Assembly (NCBI RefSeq): GCF_000827595.2
Contig: NZ_LN776178.1
Location: forward strand, 358,840-422,839
DNA length: 64,000 nt
From: Necropsobacter massiliensis
Lineage (GTDB): Bacteria > Pseudomonadota > Gammaproteobacteria > Enterobacterales > Pasteurellaceae
Direction of reading: 5' to 3'
Shown one piece after another: positions 40,787 through 48,365 of this stretch. The position numbers and the translations under genes were made by a program. How positions within the stretch are numbered: the stretch's first letter is position 1; the number at the start of each line of letters is the position of its first letter. The notes under the pieces were generated by a model, which searched no databases, was not told the DNA's origin, and worked only from the letters and a program-made list of their open reading frames with translations.

Positions 40787-40870
40787 ATGGCTACTTATTC
40801 CGATTTATTGATTGATACAGTAAACCCTGCTTATGAACGGTTTGTCCGCGCTTTTGATGGAATTAGTTAA
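40787..40870 (+). CDS. 27-codon ORF with a strong ribosome binding site (possible truncated gene)
   Basis: A TAAGGAG at 40775-40781 is well spaced before an ATG that opens only 27 codons (M-A-T-Y-S-D-L-L-I-D and so on, ending D-G-I-S). The amphipathic sequence looks like the start of a larger protein cut short, but I do not recognise the family. A real micropeptide is the alternative. An inverted repeat begins at its stop codon. Confidence 0.4.
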   Translation: MATYSDLLIDTVNPAYERFVRAFDGIS

Positions 40871-40940
40871 GCCATAGAGTGATAGTGCGGTTGTCAGTGT
40901 TCACATACCCCTTGAGGGGCATGTGAGTTCCTAGGGCTTA
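40868..40940. other. Nested stem-loop element overlapping the small ORF stop
   Basis: Outer arms TAAGCCATAG (40868) and CTAGGGCTTA (40931) pair at nine of ten positions. Inside is a hairpin TCACAT-A-CCCC-TTGA-GGGG-C-ATGTGA at 40901-40926. There is no T run, so it is not a simple terminator. It could be a structured RNA, a recombination scar or a mobile-element end. Confidence 0.45.
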
Positions 40941-40949
40941 TAAAGTAAC

Positions 40950-40975
40950 CTAAAAACCGCACGTTTTACGTGCGG
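40950..40975 (-). terminator. Terminator after nagE
   Basis: A perfect 8-base stem (CCGCACGT / ACGTGCGG) with a 3-base loop is followed on the minus strand by TTTTTAG. It lies 15 bases after the nagE stop codon. Confidence 0.85.
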
Positions 40976-40989
40976 ATTGTTGTTTAAAT

Positions 40990-42444
40990 TTAATGCTGTT
41001 GTTTCATGGCATCGGCGATGAGTTCGGCCTCCGGTCCGAGAATAATCTGTAATCCGTGTTCGCCCAGTTTAACATTGCCTTTTGAACCCAGCGCTCTTAG
41101 CTGTAATTCGTCAATTTTGCTCATATCAACCAAGGTGAGGCGCAGACGGGTGATGCAGGCGTCGATATTAGATAGGTTGTCTGCACCGCCCAGGGCGTCA
41201 ATAAAGGCGGCGGCTTGTTGCTCATAAGAGACCGCCTGATTTTGAGTTTGCAGGCTTTCGTCTTCTTCGCGCCCCGGTGTCTTTAAATTAAAAGCTTTAA
41301 TGATGGCACGGAAAAGCGCGTAGTAAATTACCGCGAAAACCAGCCCTTGCACGATAAGCATATACCATTCGGTTGCCAGCGGATTACGTGAAGAAAGCAC
41401 CAGATCGACCAGACCAGCGCTGAAACCGAAGCCGGCAATCCAGTGCATTGTGGCGGCGATAAACACCGAAATACCGGTTAGCAACGCATGTACAACATAA
41501 AGCAGCGGTGCGACAAACATGAAAGAGAATTCCAACGGTTCGGTAATACCGGTAAAGAAAGAGGCTAATGCGGCAGCAAGCATAATGGATGCTACTTGGA
41601 CTTTTTTCGCCGGTTTGGCGCTATGATAAATCGCCAGTGCGGCAGCTGGTAAACCGAACATCATGACTGGGAAGAAGCCCGCCTGATACATTCCAGTAAC
41701 GCCCAGTATGGCTTTGCCTTCTGCTAGCGATTGCGCGCCGCCTAAGAAATTCGGAATATCGTTAATGCCGGCAACATCAAACCAGAATACGGAGTTTAAT
41801 GCGTGATGTAAGCCGACCGGAATGAGCAGACGGTTTAGGAAGCCGTAAATGCCAGCGCCGAATGCGCCCAGATCTTTGATATATTCGCCGAAACTGACTA
41901 ACCCGTTGAAAATCGCCGGCCAAACATACAGCAGAATAAAGGCGACGAGGATCATGAACAACGATACGATAATCGGCACTAGCCGTTTTCCGCTGAAAAA
42001 CGCCAGTGCTTTCGGCAGTTCGACCTGATAGAAACGGTTATACAGTTCCGCCGAAATCACACCGACTAAAATGCCGATAAACTGATTGTTGATTTTGCCG
42101 AATGCGGCAGGCACTTCTTCTGCCGTGATACCTTCCAACTGGGCAACGCTGCCCGGAGACAGCAGGGTAGTCAGTACTAAATAACCGACCAACCCGGACA
42201 GCGCGGCGGAACCGTGTTTGTCATTGGACATACCGAACGCCACCCCGACCGCAAACAGGATTGCCATATTATCAATAATTGCTGCGCCGGATTTGATCAA
42301 TAATGCGGCTAACTGGCTGTTGGCACCCCAGCCGTCGGGGTCGATCCAATAGCCGATACCCATTAATACGGCAGCTGCCGGCAGGGCGGCAACGGGTACC
42401 ATTAATGCGCGCCCTATTTTTTGTAGATAATTTAATACGCTCAT
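40990..42444 (-). CDS. nagE: PTS N-acetylglucosamine EIICB component (NagE without EIIA)
   Basis: This membrane permease of the glucose PTS superfamily imports and phosphorylates N-acetylglucosamine. Residues 1 to about 375 are the EIIC domain with GLHHALNSVFWF and TGITEPLEFSF. The C-terminal EIIB domain carries the phosphorylated Cys in N-I-D-A-C-I-T-R-L-R. E. coli NagE also has a fused EIIA domain, which is missing here, so a separate EIIA (Crr) is presumably used. AAGGAG precedes the ATG. It is divergent from nagBA, which supports the substrate call. Confidence 0.92.
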   Translation of the reverse strand: MSVLNYLQKIGRALMVPVAALPAAAVLMGIGYWIDPDGWGANSQLAALLIKSGAAIIDNMAILFAVGVAFGMSNDKHGSAALSGLVGYLVLTTLLSPGSVAQLEGITAEEVPAAFGKINNQFIGILVGVISAELYNRFYQVELPKALAFFSGKRLVPIIVSLFMILVAFILLYVWPAIFNGLVSFGEYIKDLGAFGAGIYGFLNRLLIPVGLHHALNSVFWFDVAGINDIPNFLGGAQSLAEGKAILGVTGMYQAGFFPVMMFGLPAAALAIYHSAKPAKKVQVASIMLAAALASFFTGITEPLEFSFMFVAPLLYVVHALLTGISVFIAATMHWIAGFGFSAGLVDLVLSSRNPLATEWYMLIVQGLVFAVIYYALFRAIIKAFNLKTPGREEDESLQTQNQAVSYEQQAAAFIDALGGADNLSNIDACITRLRLTLVDMSKIDELQLRALGSKGNVKLGEHGLQIILGPEAELIADAMKQQH

Positions 42445-42512
42445 AACAGCTCCTTAACTTTGATGTTGAAGTTGGCAGTGAAAATATCAGTGATTCTCGT
42501 GATTTGGTGGAG

Positions 42513-42535
42513 TTAATGAAGAATTACTTCATTAA
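42513..42535. promoter_or_regulatory. Palindromic operator A in the nag divergent region
   Basis: TTAATGAAG-AATTA-CTTCATTAA is a perfect 23-base palindrome just upstream of nagE. Its size and AT-rich arms suit a NagC/Mlc-type repressor, which is encoded downstream of nagA. Confidence 0.55.
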
Positions 42536-42552
42536 TAAACGATTATAGGGTG

Positions 42553-42575
42553 ATAATTTCACTTTGCAAATTAAA
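42553..42575 (-). promoter_or_regulatory. Candidate NagC-like site
   Basis: On the minus strand TTTAATT, eight bases and TGAAATTAT (near enough) reproduce the arms of the E. coli NagC consensus (TTTAATT...GAAATTA) at the usual 23-base length, but the usual central CG is absent. Confidence 0.4.
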
Positions 42576-42584
42576 GCATCGGTT

Positions 42585-42602
42585 TTGTGATTGCTATCAC
42601 TA
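42585..42602. promoter_or_regulatory. CRP-like site
   Basis: TGTGA-TTGCTA-TCACT matches the CRP consensus at nine of ten core bases. It lies midway between nagE and nagB and suits cAMP-CRP activation of both. Confidence 0.65.
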
Positions 42603-42662
42603 ATTTTACGTAGGGTGCGAAATTGATCTTGGATTTGGAGGTAATATTATTTTATAATCTTT

Positions 42663-42685
42663 TTTATGAAATTTTTCTTCATTAT
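42663..42685. promoter_or_regulatory. Palindromic operator B before nagB
   Basis: ATGAA-ATTTTTC-TTCAT (42666-42682) repeats the core arms and spacing of operator A, with its centre about 150 bases away. It lies about 35 bases before the nagB start. A repressor bound to both could form a loop across the CRP site. Confidence 0.5.
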
Positions 42686-42715
42686 TTGGTCATTATTTTA
42701 GCACGGAGATTTTTT

Positions 42716-43519
42716 ATGCGCTTGATTCCTCTAAAAACATCGGAACATGTCAGTAAATGGGCGGCTCGTCATATTGTGGAGCGAATTAACACCTTTGCGC
42801 CGACAGCAGAACGTCCTTTTGTCTTGGGGCTACCCACCGGCGGTACGCCGCTACAGACCTATAAAGAACTGATTAAGCTCTATCAGGCGGGCGAAGTCAG
42901 TTTTAAGCATGTGGTGACGTTTAATATGGATGAGTATGTGGGGTTGCCGAAGGAACACCCAGAAAGTTATCATTCTTTTATGTATAATAATTTCTTCAAC
43001 CATGTCGATATTCAGGAAAAAAATATTAATATTTTAGACGGTAATACGGATGATCATGATGCCGAATGCCGTCGCTATGAAGATAAGATTAAATCTTATG
43101 GTAAAATTAATCTGTTTATGGGCGGCGTCGGTGTTGACGGGCATATTGCATTTAATGAACCAGCGTCTTCTCTTGCTTCCCGCACCCGGATCAAAACATT
43201 AACTGAAGATACGCTGATCGCCAATTCACGTTTTTTTGATAATGATGTCAATAAAGTACCGAAATATGCGCTGACTATCGGCGTGGCGACGTTGCTTGAT
43301 GCCGAAGAAGTCATGTTACTGGTTACCGGCTATAACAAGGCGCTGGCGCTGCGAGCGGGAGTGGAAGGCAGTGTAAACCATTTCTGGACAATCAGCGCGC
43401 TGCAATTACATCGTCATGCGATTTTTGTCTGTGATGAACCGGCTACGCAGGAACTCAAAGTCAAAACAGTGAAATATTTTAGCGAGTTAGAGGCTAAGGC
43501 AATTCACAGCGTATTGTAA
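42716..43519 (+). CDS. nagB: Glucosamine-6-phosphate deaminase NagB
   Basis: NagB converts glucosamine-6-phosphate to fructose-6-phosphate and ammonia. [15 protein letters not shown] binds the phosphate, [10 protein letters not shown] holds the catalytic Asp, and [15 protein letters not shown] the active-site loop. The 267-residue length is that of the E. coli enzyme. The frame is open from 42623, but that AT-rich extension covers the operator region. A CGGAG fits the ATG at 42716. nagA follows after 27 bases. Confidence 0.97.
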   Translation: MRLIPLKTSEHVSKWAARHIVERINTFAPTAERPFVLGLPTGGTPLQTYKELIKLYQAGEVSFKHVVTFNMDEYVGLPKEHPESYHSFMYNNFFNHVDIQEKNINILDGNTDDHDAECRRYEDKIKSYGKINLFMGGVGVDGHIAFNEPASSLASRTRIKTLTEDTLIANSRFFDNDVNKVPKYALTIGVATLLDAEEVMLLVTGYNKALALRAGVEGSVNHFWTISALQLHRHAIFVCDEPATQELKVKTVKYFSELEAKAIHSVL

Positions 43520-43546
43520 GCAGTTTTAACAAAACGGAGAGGAAAG

Positions 43547-44686
43547 ATGAAATATGCGTTTACCAATGCGGTCGTTTATACCGCAAAAGACGTGCTGTAC
43601 GGACATGCGGTAGTGGTTGAAAAGGATAAAATCATAGCCGTGGTCGCCGAACAGGACTTGCCTGAAAATATGCAAAAAATCGATTTGCACGGCAATAATC
43701 TGACTGCCGGCTTTATTGATTTGCAGCTTAACGGTTGCGGTGGCGTAATGTTTAACGAAGACGTCAGCGTCAGAACGCTGGAAATTATGCAGGCAACCAA
43801 CCTTAAGTCCGGCACAACCAGCTATCTGCCGACGTTTATCACTTCGCCCGATGAAGGGATGAAAAGTGCGGTTCAGATTATGCGCGATTATTTGAGTAAA
43901 TATCGCAATCAGGCTCTAGGGCTGCATTTGGAAGGGCCGTATATCAGCGTGGAGAAAAAGGGCGTACACCGCGAAGAATATGTACGCACGATCAGCCCGG
44001 AAATGAAAGCGTTTTTATTGGCGAATGCGGATGTGATCACAAAACTGACGTTGGCGCCGGAAAATCCGACTGCACAATGGATTCAAGATTTCGTCGCAAG
44101 CGGGATTGTGGTGTCTATCGGACATTCCAATGCAACCTATGAGCAGGCGCGTCGCGCCATTGATGCCGGTGCGTGTTTTGCCACGCATTTGCATAATGCG
44201 ATGTCGCCGATAAGCTCCGGACGGGAGATGGGAGCTGTCGGCGCAGTGCTGAGCAGTGATGTTTATAGCGGCGTCATTGTGGACGGTCTGCATGTGACAT
44301 TTGACAATATTCGTCTGGATAAACAATTGAAAGGCGATAAACTCTGTATTGTCACCGATGCAACCGCAGCGGCGGGGGCGCACATCGATTCTTTTGAGTT
44401 CGTGGGTAAAACCGTCTATGTACGGGACGGTAAATGCTATGATGTTAATGGTACCTTAGGCGGTTCTGCCATTACTATGATTGAATCGGTGGAAAATGCG
44501 GTGAAATATGTCGGTATTCCGTTAGACGAAACTTTACGCATGTGTAATTATTATCCGGCGAAAGCGATTGGCGTAGATGACCGTTTAGGTTCAATTGAAG
44601 CGGGAAAAATCGCTAACCTGACAGTATTCACTCATGATTTCAAGGTGATAGGTACCGCTGTCAACGGTGAATGGAAATTGAATTAA
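43547..44686 (+). CDS. nagA: N-acetylglucosamine-6-phosphate deacetylase NagA
   Basis: NagA removes acetate from GlcNAc-6-phosphate, the product of NagE, giving the NagB substrate. It is an amidohydrolase barrel with LDL-type start F-I-D-L-Q-L-N-G-C-G-G, the metal-binding HLEGPY, IGHSNA, and THLHNAMSP, and the catalytic Asp in IVTDATAA. At 379 residues it has the normal size. GAGAGGAAAG precedes the ATG, and a terminator follows. Confidence 0.97.
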   Translation: MKYAFTNAVVYTAKDVLYGHAVVVEKDKIIAVVAEQDLPENMQKIDLHGNNLTAGFIDLQLNGCGGVMFNEDVSVRTLEIMQATNLKSGTTSYLPTFITSPDEGMKSAVQIMRDYLSKYRNQALGLHLEGPYISVEKKGVHREEYVRTISPEMKAFLLANADVITKLTLAPENPTAQWIQDFVASGIVVSIGHSNATYEQARRAIDAGACFATHLHNAMSPISSGREMGAVGAVLSSDVYSGVIVDGLHVTFDNIRLDKQLKGDKLCIVTDATAAAGAHIDSFEFVGKTVYVRDGKCYDVNGTLGGSAITMIESVENAVKYVGIPLDETLRMCNYYPAKAIGVDDRLGSIEAGKIANLTVFTHDFKVIGTAVNGEWKLN

Positions 44687-44710
44687 AATCGACCGCACTC
44701 TTATGGATGA

Positions 44711-44734
44711 AAGGCAGCTTAGGCTGTCTTTTTT
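44711..44734 (+). terminator. Terminator after nagA
   Basis: An 8-base stem (AAGGCAGC / GCTGTCTT, one G-T pair) with a TTAG loop runs into T residues, 25 bases after the nagA stop. Confidence 0.75.
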
Positions 44735-44805
44735 AATGCTAGGAATTCTGTAAAATTCATTCTAAAATAGCCGAGTTTATTGTTTTTAGCTGTGGGAGAA
44801 TTGAA

Positions 44806-46029
44806 ATGCAGGAAAATCATCAGATAGCCAACGTTGATTTCGTAAAACAGATGAATAGTGCGGTCGTCTATAAATTGATTGATCAACAGGGACCGATTTC
44901 CCGTATTCAAATCTCCGAGCTTAGCCAGCTTGCACCGGCAAGCGTCACTAAAATCACTCGTAGTTTGCTCGGTCGCGGTTTAATTAAAGAGGTTGAACAG
45001 CAGGAATCCACCGGCGGCAGACGCGCCACCTCCATTGTGGCAGAACATAAAGCATTTCGTGCGATTTTGGTTCGTTTGGAGTGTAAACACATTACATTCG
45101 CGATGATGGATCTATCCACCAAATTGCTGAAAAAAGACATTGTCGATTTGCCCGAATATACCAATGTTTATGATATTGAAGCCTTTTTGTGTCAACAACT
45201 GGAGGCTTTTATGCAGGCTAACCGCAAACGCCAGCGTGAATTTATCGCCATCGGTATCACCGTGCCTGGGTTTGTGGAGGTGAAAACCAATACGATTTTG
45301 CATATTCCTCATCTGGAACTCGACGAACCTTGGGCGCTAGCGCAGAATATCGAACGGTGTTTCGGGCTGATGACCTTTGTTGGTCATGAGGTACGCAGTC
45401 TTGCACTGGCTGAACATTATTTCGGTGTGACTAAAGACTGTTATGATTCTCTGCTGCTGCGCATTCATCGCGGCGTCAGTGCTGGTATTGTCATTAATCA
45501 TGAAGTGTTCTTAGGCTATAAGAATAATGCCGGTGAACTTGGTCATATTCAGGTAGATCCGCTCGGCAAGCGCTGTTTTTGCGGTAATGTGGGTTGTCTG
45601 GAAACCGTGGTCAGCAACTCGGCAATTGAGGATAAAATGCAGAAGTTGCTGGAAGACGGTTATACCAGTAAATGGCTGTCGCTGGAAAGCCATGATATTG
45701 ATGCCATTTGCAAGGCGAGTAATAAACAGGATGCGGTCGCAACGGAACTGATTGAACATGTGGGGGTGCAAATCGGGCGCGTGTTGGCGATGACGGTTAA
45801 TATGTTTAATCCTGAAAAAATTGTGATCTCAGGGGAAATTACGCAGGCCAAAAGCGTGCTGTTCGCCGCCATTCGTAAAACGTTGGAAAGTCATGCGTTG
45901 CCGTCCTTTGTGAAAACTACGCCGTTGGTGGTTTCCGCGCTGGAAAATGAGGATGTTATCGGCGCGTTTGCACTGATTAAACGGGCGTTGCTGGACGGCA
46001 GTTTATTGCAGCGCTTACTGGCGGAATAA
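44806..46029 (+). CDS. nagC: NagC/Mlc-type ROK-family transcriptional repressor
   Basis: The 407-residue protein has an N-terminal winged helix (R-I-Q-I-S-E-L-S-Q-L-A-P-A-S-V-T-K-I-T-R-S) followed by a ROK sugar-kinase-like domain. The structural zinc site C-F-C-G-N-V-G-C-L-E is intact. NagC senses GlcNAc-6-phosphate, while its paralogue Mlc senses PTS EIICB. The location after nagBA favours NagC but does not exclude Mlc-like behaviour. GGGAG precedes the ATG. Likely targets are the palindromes at 42513 and 42663. Confidence 0.87.
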   Translation: MQENHQIANVDFVKQMNSAVVYKLIDQQGPISRIQISELSQLAPASVTKITRSLLGRGLIKEVEQQESTGGRRATSIVAEHKAFRAILVRLECKHITFAMMDLSTKLLKKDIVDLPEYTNVYDIEAFLCQQLEAFMQANRKRQREFIAIGITVPGFVEVKTNTILHIPHLELDEPWALAQNIERCFGLMTFVGHEVRSLALAEHYFGVTKDCYDSLLLRIHRGVSAGIVINHEVFLGYKNNAGELGHIQVDPLGKRCFCGNVGCLETVVSNSAIEDKMQKLLEDGYTSKWLSLESHDIDAICKASNKQDAVATELIEHVGVQIGRVLAMTVNMFNPEKIVISGEITQAKSVLFAAIRKTLESHALPSFVKTTPLVVSALENEDVIGAFALIKRALLDGSLLQRLLAE

Positions 46030-46108
46030 AAGTGCGGTTACTTTTAGATCGATTTGTATAATCTCTATCCGAATAACCGAGAAATAAAATAATTCTGTAA
46101 AAAAAGAG

Positions 46109-46137
46109 TTGACGACTGCGGCGGATATCCGCATAAT
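46109..46137 (+). promoter_or_regulatory. Promoter of the Met-Leu-Gln tRNA cluster
   Basis: TTGACG at 46109-46114 and CATAAT at 46132-46137 have 17-base spacing, followed by a GC-rich discriminator (GCCCCGC), a mark of stringently controlled stable-RNA promoters. Confidence 0.75.
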
Positions 46138-46175
46138 TAGCCCCGCAAAGCCGATGAGGTGAATGCAGATATAAT

Positions 46176-46252
46176 GGCTATGTAGCTCAGCTGGTTAGAG
46201 CACAACACTCATAATGTTGGGGTCACAGGTTCGAATCCCGTCATAGCCACCA
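46176..46252 (+). tRNA. tRNA-Met (CAT)
   Basis: A full cloverleaf of 77 bases with encoded CCA. The acceptor GGCTATG pairs with CATAGCC, and the anticodon CAT lies at 46210-46212. The acceptor begins with a G-C pair, which fits an elongator Met tRNA; a CAT-decoding Ile tRNA modified to lysidine cannot be fully excluded. Confidence 0.95.
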
Positions 46253-46257
46253 TATTT

Positions 46258-46342
46258 GCGGGACTGGCGAAATTGGTAGACGCACCAGATTTAGGTTCTG
46301 GCGCCGCGAGGTGTGTGGGTTCAAGTCCCTCGTCCCGCACCA
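46258..46342 (+). tRNA. tRNA-Leu (TAG)
   Basis: An 85-base class II tRNA with a long variable arm and encoded CCA. The acceptor GCGGGAC pairs with GTCCCGC, and the anticodon loop TTTAGGT gives TAG. It starts five bases after tRNA-Met. Confidence 0.96.
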
Positions 46343-46370
46343 TTCATTAGCTTGCAGTCATTAAAGTAGG

Positions 46371-46445
46371 TGGGGTATCGCCAAGTGGTAAGGCACCGGG
46401 TTTTGATCTCGGCATCCCTAGGTTCGAATCCTAGTACCCCAGCCA
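46371..46445 (+). tRNA. tRNA-Gln (TTG), copy 1
   Basis: A 75-base tRNA starting TGGGGTA, with loop TTTTGAT giving anticodon TTG (46403-46405) and encoded CCA. Confidence 0.96.
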
Positions 46446-46485
46446 TCTTACCTGATTTAAGAATTCCGAGATTAAGATATTCAAT

Positions 46486-46560
46486 TGGGGTATCGCCAAG
46501 TGGTAAGGCACCGGGTTTTGATCTCGGCATTCCTAGGTTCGAATCCTAGTACCCCAGCCA
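46486..46560 (+). tRNA. tRNA-Gln (TTG), copy 2
   Basis: Differs from copy 1 at a single base (CATT instead of CATC at the variable loop). The anticodon is TTG. It probably arose by tandem duplication. Confidence 0.96.
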
Positions 46561-46605
46561 TAGTTTCGGGTGTCTTGTAAAGGTTTTGAACTCAGCAACC
46601 TCAGT

Positions 46606-46680
46606 TGGGGTATCGCCAAGCGGTAAGGCACCGGATTCTGATTCCGGCATTCCTAGGTTCGAATCCTAGTACCCCAGCCA
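46606..46680 (+). tRNA. tRNA-Gln (CTG)
   Basis: Same backbone as the two TTG copies but with an altered anticodon stem (CCGGA/TCCGG) and loop TTCTGAT, giving anticodon CTG. It is the last of the five-tRNA transcript. Confidence 0.96.
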
Positions 46681-46854
46681 TTTCATTTACTCTCAATTGC
46701 TTTTATTTATCTGTCCCATTATTTTGTTTGTATTGCCTGTTTTTTATGACGTTGATAAGAAATTTGCAAAAAAACGATTAACTGCTTCAGCGCATGCAAT
46801 AGGCAGAGGGTTTCGCTTTATATTTATTGTGATTCGATACTTAATGCTAAAATC

Positions 46855-46872
46855 ATCACTGTTTACAGTGAT
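46855..46872. repeat. Perfect inverted repeat in the leader of the Nramp-like gene
   Basis: ATCACTGT-TT-ACAGTGAT is a perfect 18-base inverted repeat about 140 bases before the start codon, in a 328-base AT-rich gap. It could be a repressor site or a small hairpin. I see no other feature in the gap. Confidence 0.5.
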
Positions 46873-47008
46873 TATGAATCCTAATTTCAGCTTAATATAC
46901 TGTAAAAATGGTATTTTGCATTATTTTCTAATTGTTATGCTGTTCATAATCCGCCACAAATATATTACAATCGACTTCCTTTTATTTATCTTACAGAAAG
47001 CAACTATT

Positions 47009-48277
47009 ATGAATGAAGAACAAAAACAAACGGAAAAATCGACTTGGGCGTCGAGATTCAGTGCATTAGGTCCCGGCATCTTAATGGCGTCCGCCGCAGT
47101 TGGCGGCTCGCATATTATTGCTTCCACACAGGCCGGCGCCATTTACGGCTGGCAATTGGCGATCATTATTATTCTGGCTAATGTATTCAAATACCCGTTT
47201 TTCCGTTTCGGCGTGCAATATACTTTAGACAGCGGCAATACGCTGCTTGAGGGTTACCGCCAAAAAGGCAAACTGTATCTGTGGATTTTCTTTTTGTTAA
47301 ATATCTTCGCAACGATCATTAATACTGCGGCGGTCGGCTTATTGTGTGCGGCGATTTTAACGTTTGTACTACCAGTGCCCGTACCTGTGCCGACGCTTAG
47401 CCTGATTGTGATTGCGTTAAGTACCGCAATTTTATTGCTCGGCAAATACCGTATTCTGGACGGGTTATCCAAACTGATTATGATTGCCTTAACGGTGACA
47501 ACGGTTGCCGCAGTAGTGATCGCGTTAATGCGTACAGGCGTTCAGGGCGTTGCTCCGGCGGATTATATTGCGCCGTCACCGTGGAACCTCGGCGCGTTGG
47601 CCTTTATTGTGGCATTAATGGGCTGGATGCCAGCGCCGATTGAAATTTCCGCGATCAATTCCATGTGGGTGGTGGCAAAACGGCGGCTGACTAAGGTTTC
47701 TTATAAAGACGGCATTTTCGATTTTAATGTGGGCTTTATTGGCACTGCGATTCTGGCGATAGTCTTTTTGGCTCTAGGCGCATTGGTACAATACGGCTCC
47801 GGCGATACGGTAGAAATGGTAGGCGGAAAATATATCGCTCAACTAATTAATATGTATGCCTCGACAATCGGCGACTGGGCGCGCGGTTTGATCGCATTTA
47901 TCGCCTTTATGTGTATGTTCGGTACCACCATTACGGTGATTGACGGCTATTCCCGCACCAATGTGGAAAGCCTGCGCCTGATTTTAGGCAAGAAAGAAAG
48001 CCGCCCGAGCATTTTGAATTCGGCGATTATTTTCGCCGCACTTTCCGGTCTGGCGATTATTTTCTACTTTAATAATGCCGTAGGACCGATGCTGAAATTT
48101 GCCATGATTGCTTCCTTCGTGTCAACGCCGGTATTTGCGTGGCTAAATTTATCGCTGGTATTAAACGGCAAGCATCAGGTGAAAGGTGGCTTGTTATGGT
48201 TATCGTTTATCGGGCTGGTTTATCTAAGCGCATTTACCTTGCTTTTCATCGTACAGCAGGCGGGTTGGCTGAATTAA
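47009..48277 (+). CDS. Nramp-related membrane transporter (HI1728-like)
   Basis: A 422-residue protein with about 11 membrane segments related to Nramp divalent-metal transporters (G-P-G-I-L-M-A in segment 1). The segment 1 metal-binding DPGN motif is replaced by V-G-G-S-H, and segment 6 reads GWMPAPIEIS instead of the usual M-P-H-N. The substrate is therefore probably not that of classical Nramp. The frame is open 104 codons further upstream to 46697, but that part is AT-rich and unlike the family, so I used the ATG at 47009. No good ribosome binding site is visible. Confidence 0.8.
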   Translation: MNEEQKQTEKSTWASRFSALGPGILMASAAVGGSHIIASTQAGAIYGWQLAIIIILANVFKYPFFRFGVQYTLDSGNTLLEGYRQKGKLYLWIFFLLNIFATIINTAAVGLLCAAILTFVLPVPVPVPTLSLIVIALSTAILLLGKYRILDGLSKLIMIALTVTTVAAVVIALMRTGVQGVAPADYIAPSPWNLGALAFIVALMGWMPAPIEISAINSMWVVAKRRLTKVSYKDGIFDFNVGFIGTAILAIVFLALGALVQYGSGDTVEMVGGKYIAQLINMYASTIGDWARGLIAFIAFMCMFGTTITVIDGYSRTNVESLRLILGKKESRPSILNSAIIFAALSGLAIIFYFNNAVGPMLKFAMIASFVSTPVFAWLNLSLVLNGKHQVKGGLLWLSFIGLVYLSAFTLLFIVQQAGWLN

Positions 48278-48297
48278 ACTGAAATTACTGAAAAAGC

Positions 48298-48355
48298 GAC
48301 CGCACTTTTATCACCCCGACGACTGTCGAAGCGTGAAAAAGTGCGGTCATATTTT
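48298..48355. terminator. Bidirectional terminator made of two inverted uptake signals
   Basis: GACCGCACTTTT at 48298-48309 and AAAAGTGCGGTC at 48337-48348 are perfect complements, and CGAC/GTCG pairs inside the loop. T-rich bases follow on the plus side and the mirror A run on the other. It separates two convergent genes. Confidence 0.75.
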
Positions 48356-48365
48356 TGTGTGTTTT

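Noticed and set aside
42623..42715. 31-codon upstream extension of nagB
   Set aside because: It overlaps the operator region, and the CGGAG before 42716 and the family length support the shorter protein.
46321..46530. A minus-strand 69-codon ORF whose product contains A-G-V-L-G-F-E-P-R
   Set aside because: It is the well-known false protein produced by reading tRNA genes (here tRNA-Gln) on the opposite strand.
46371..46680. Three 75-base repeats with 40-45 base spacers, superficially CRISPR-like
   Set aside because: Each repeat folds as a complete tRNA-Gln with CCA end.
46697..47008. 104-codon upstream extension of the Nramp-like frame
   Set aside because: It is AT-rich, starts just after a tRNA, contains a perfect palindrome and has no similarity to the family N-terminus.
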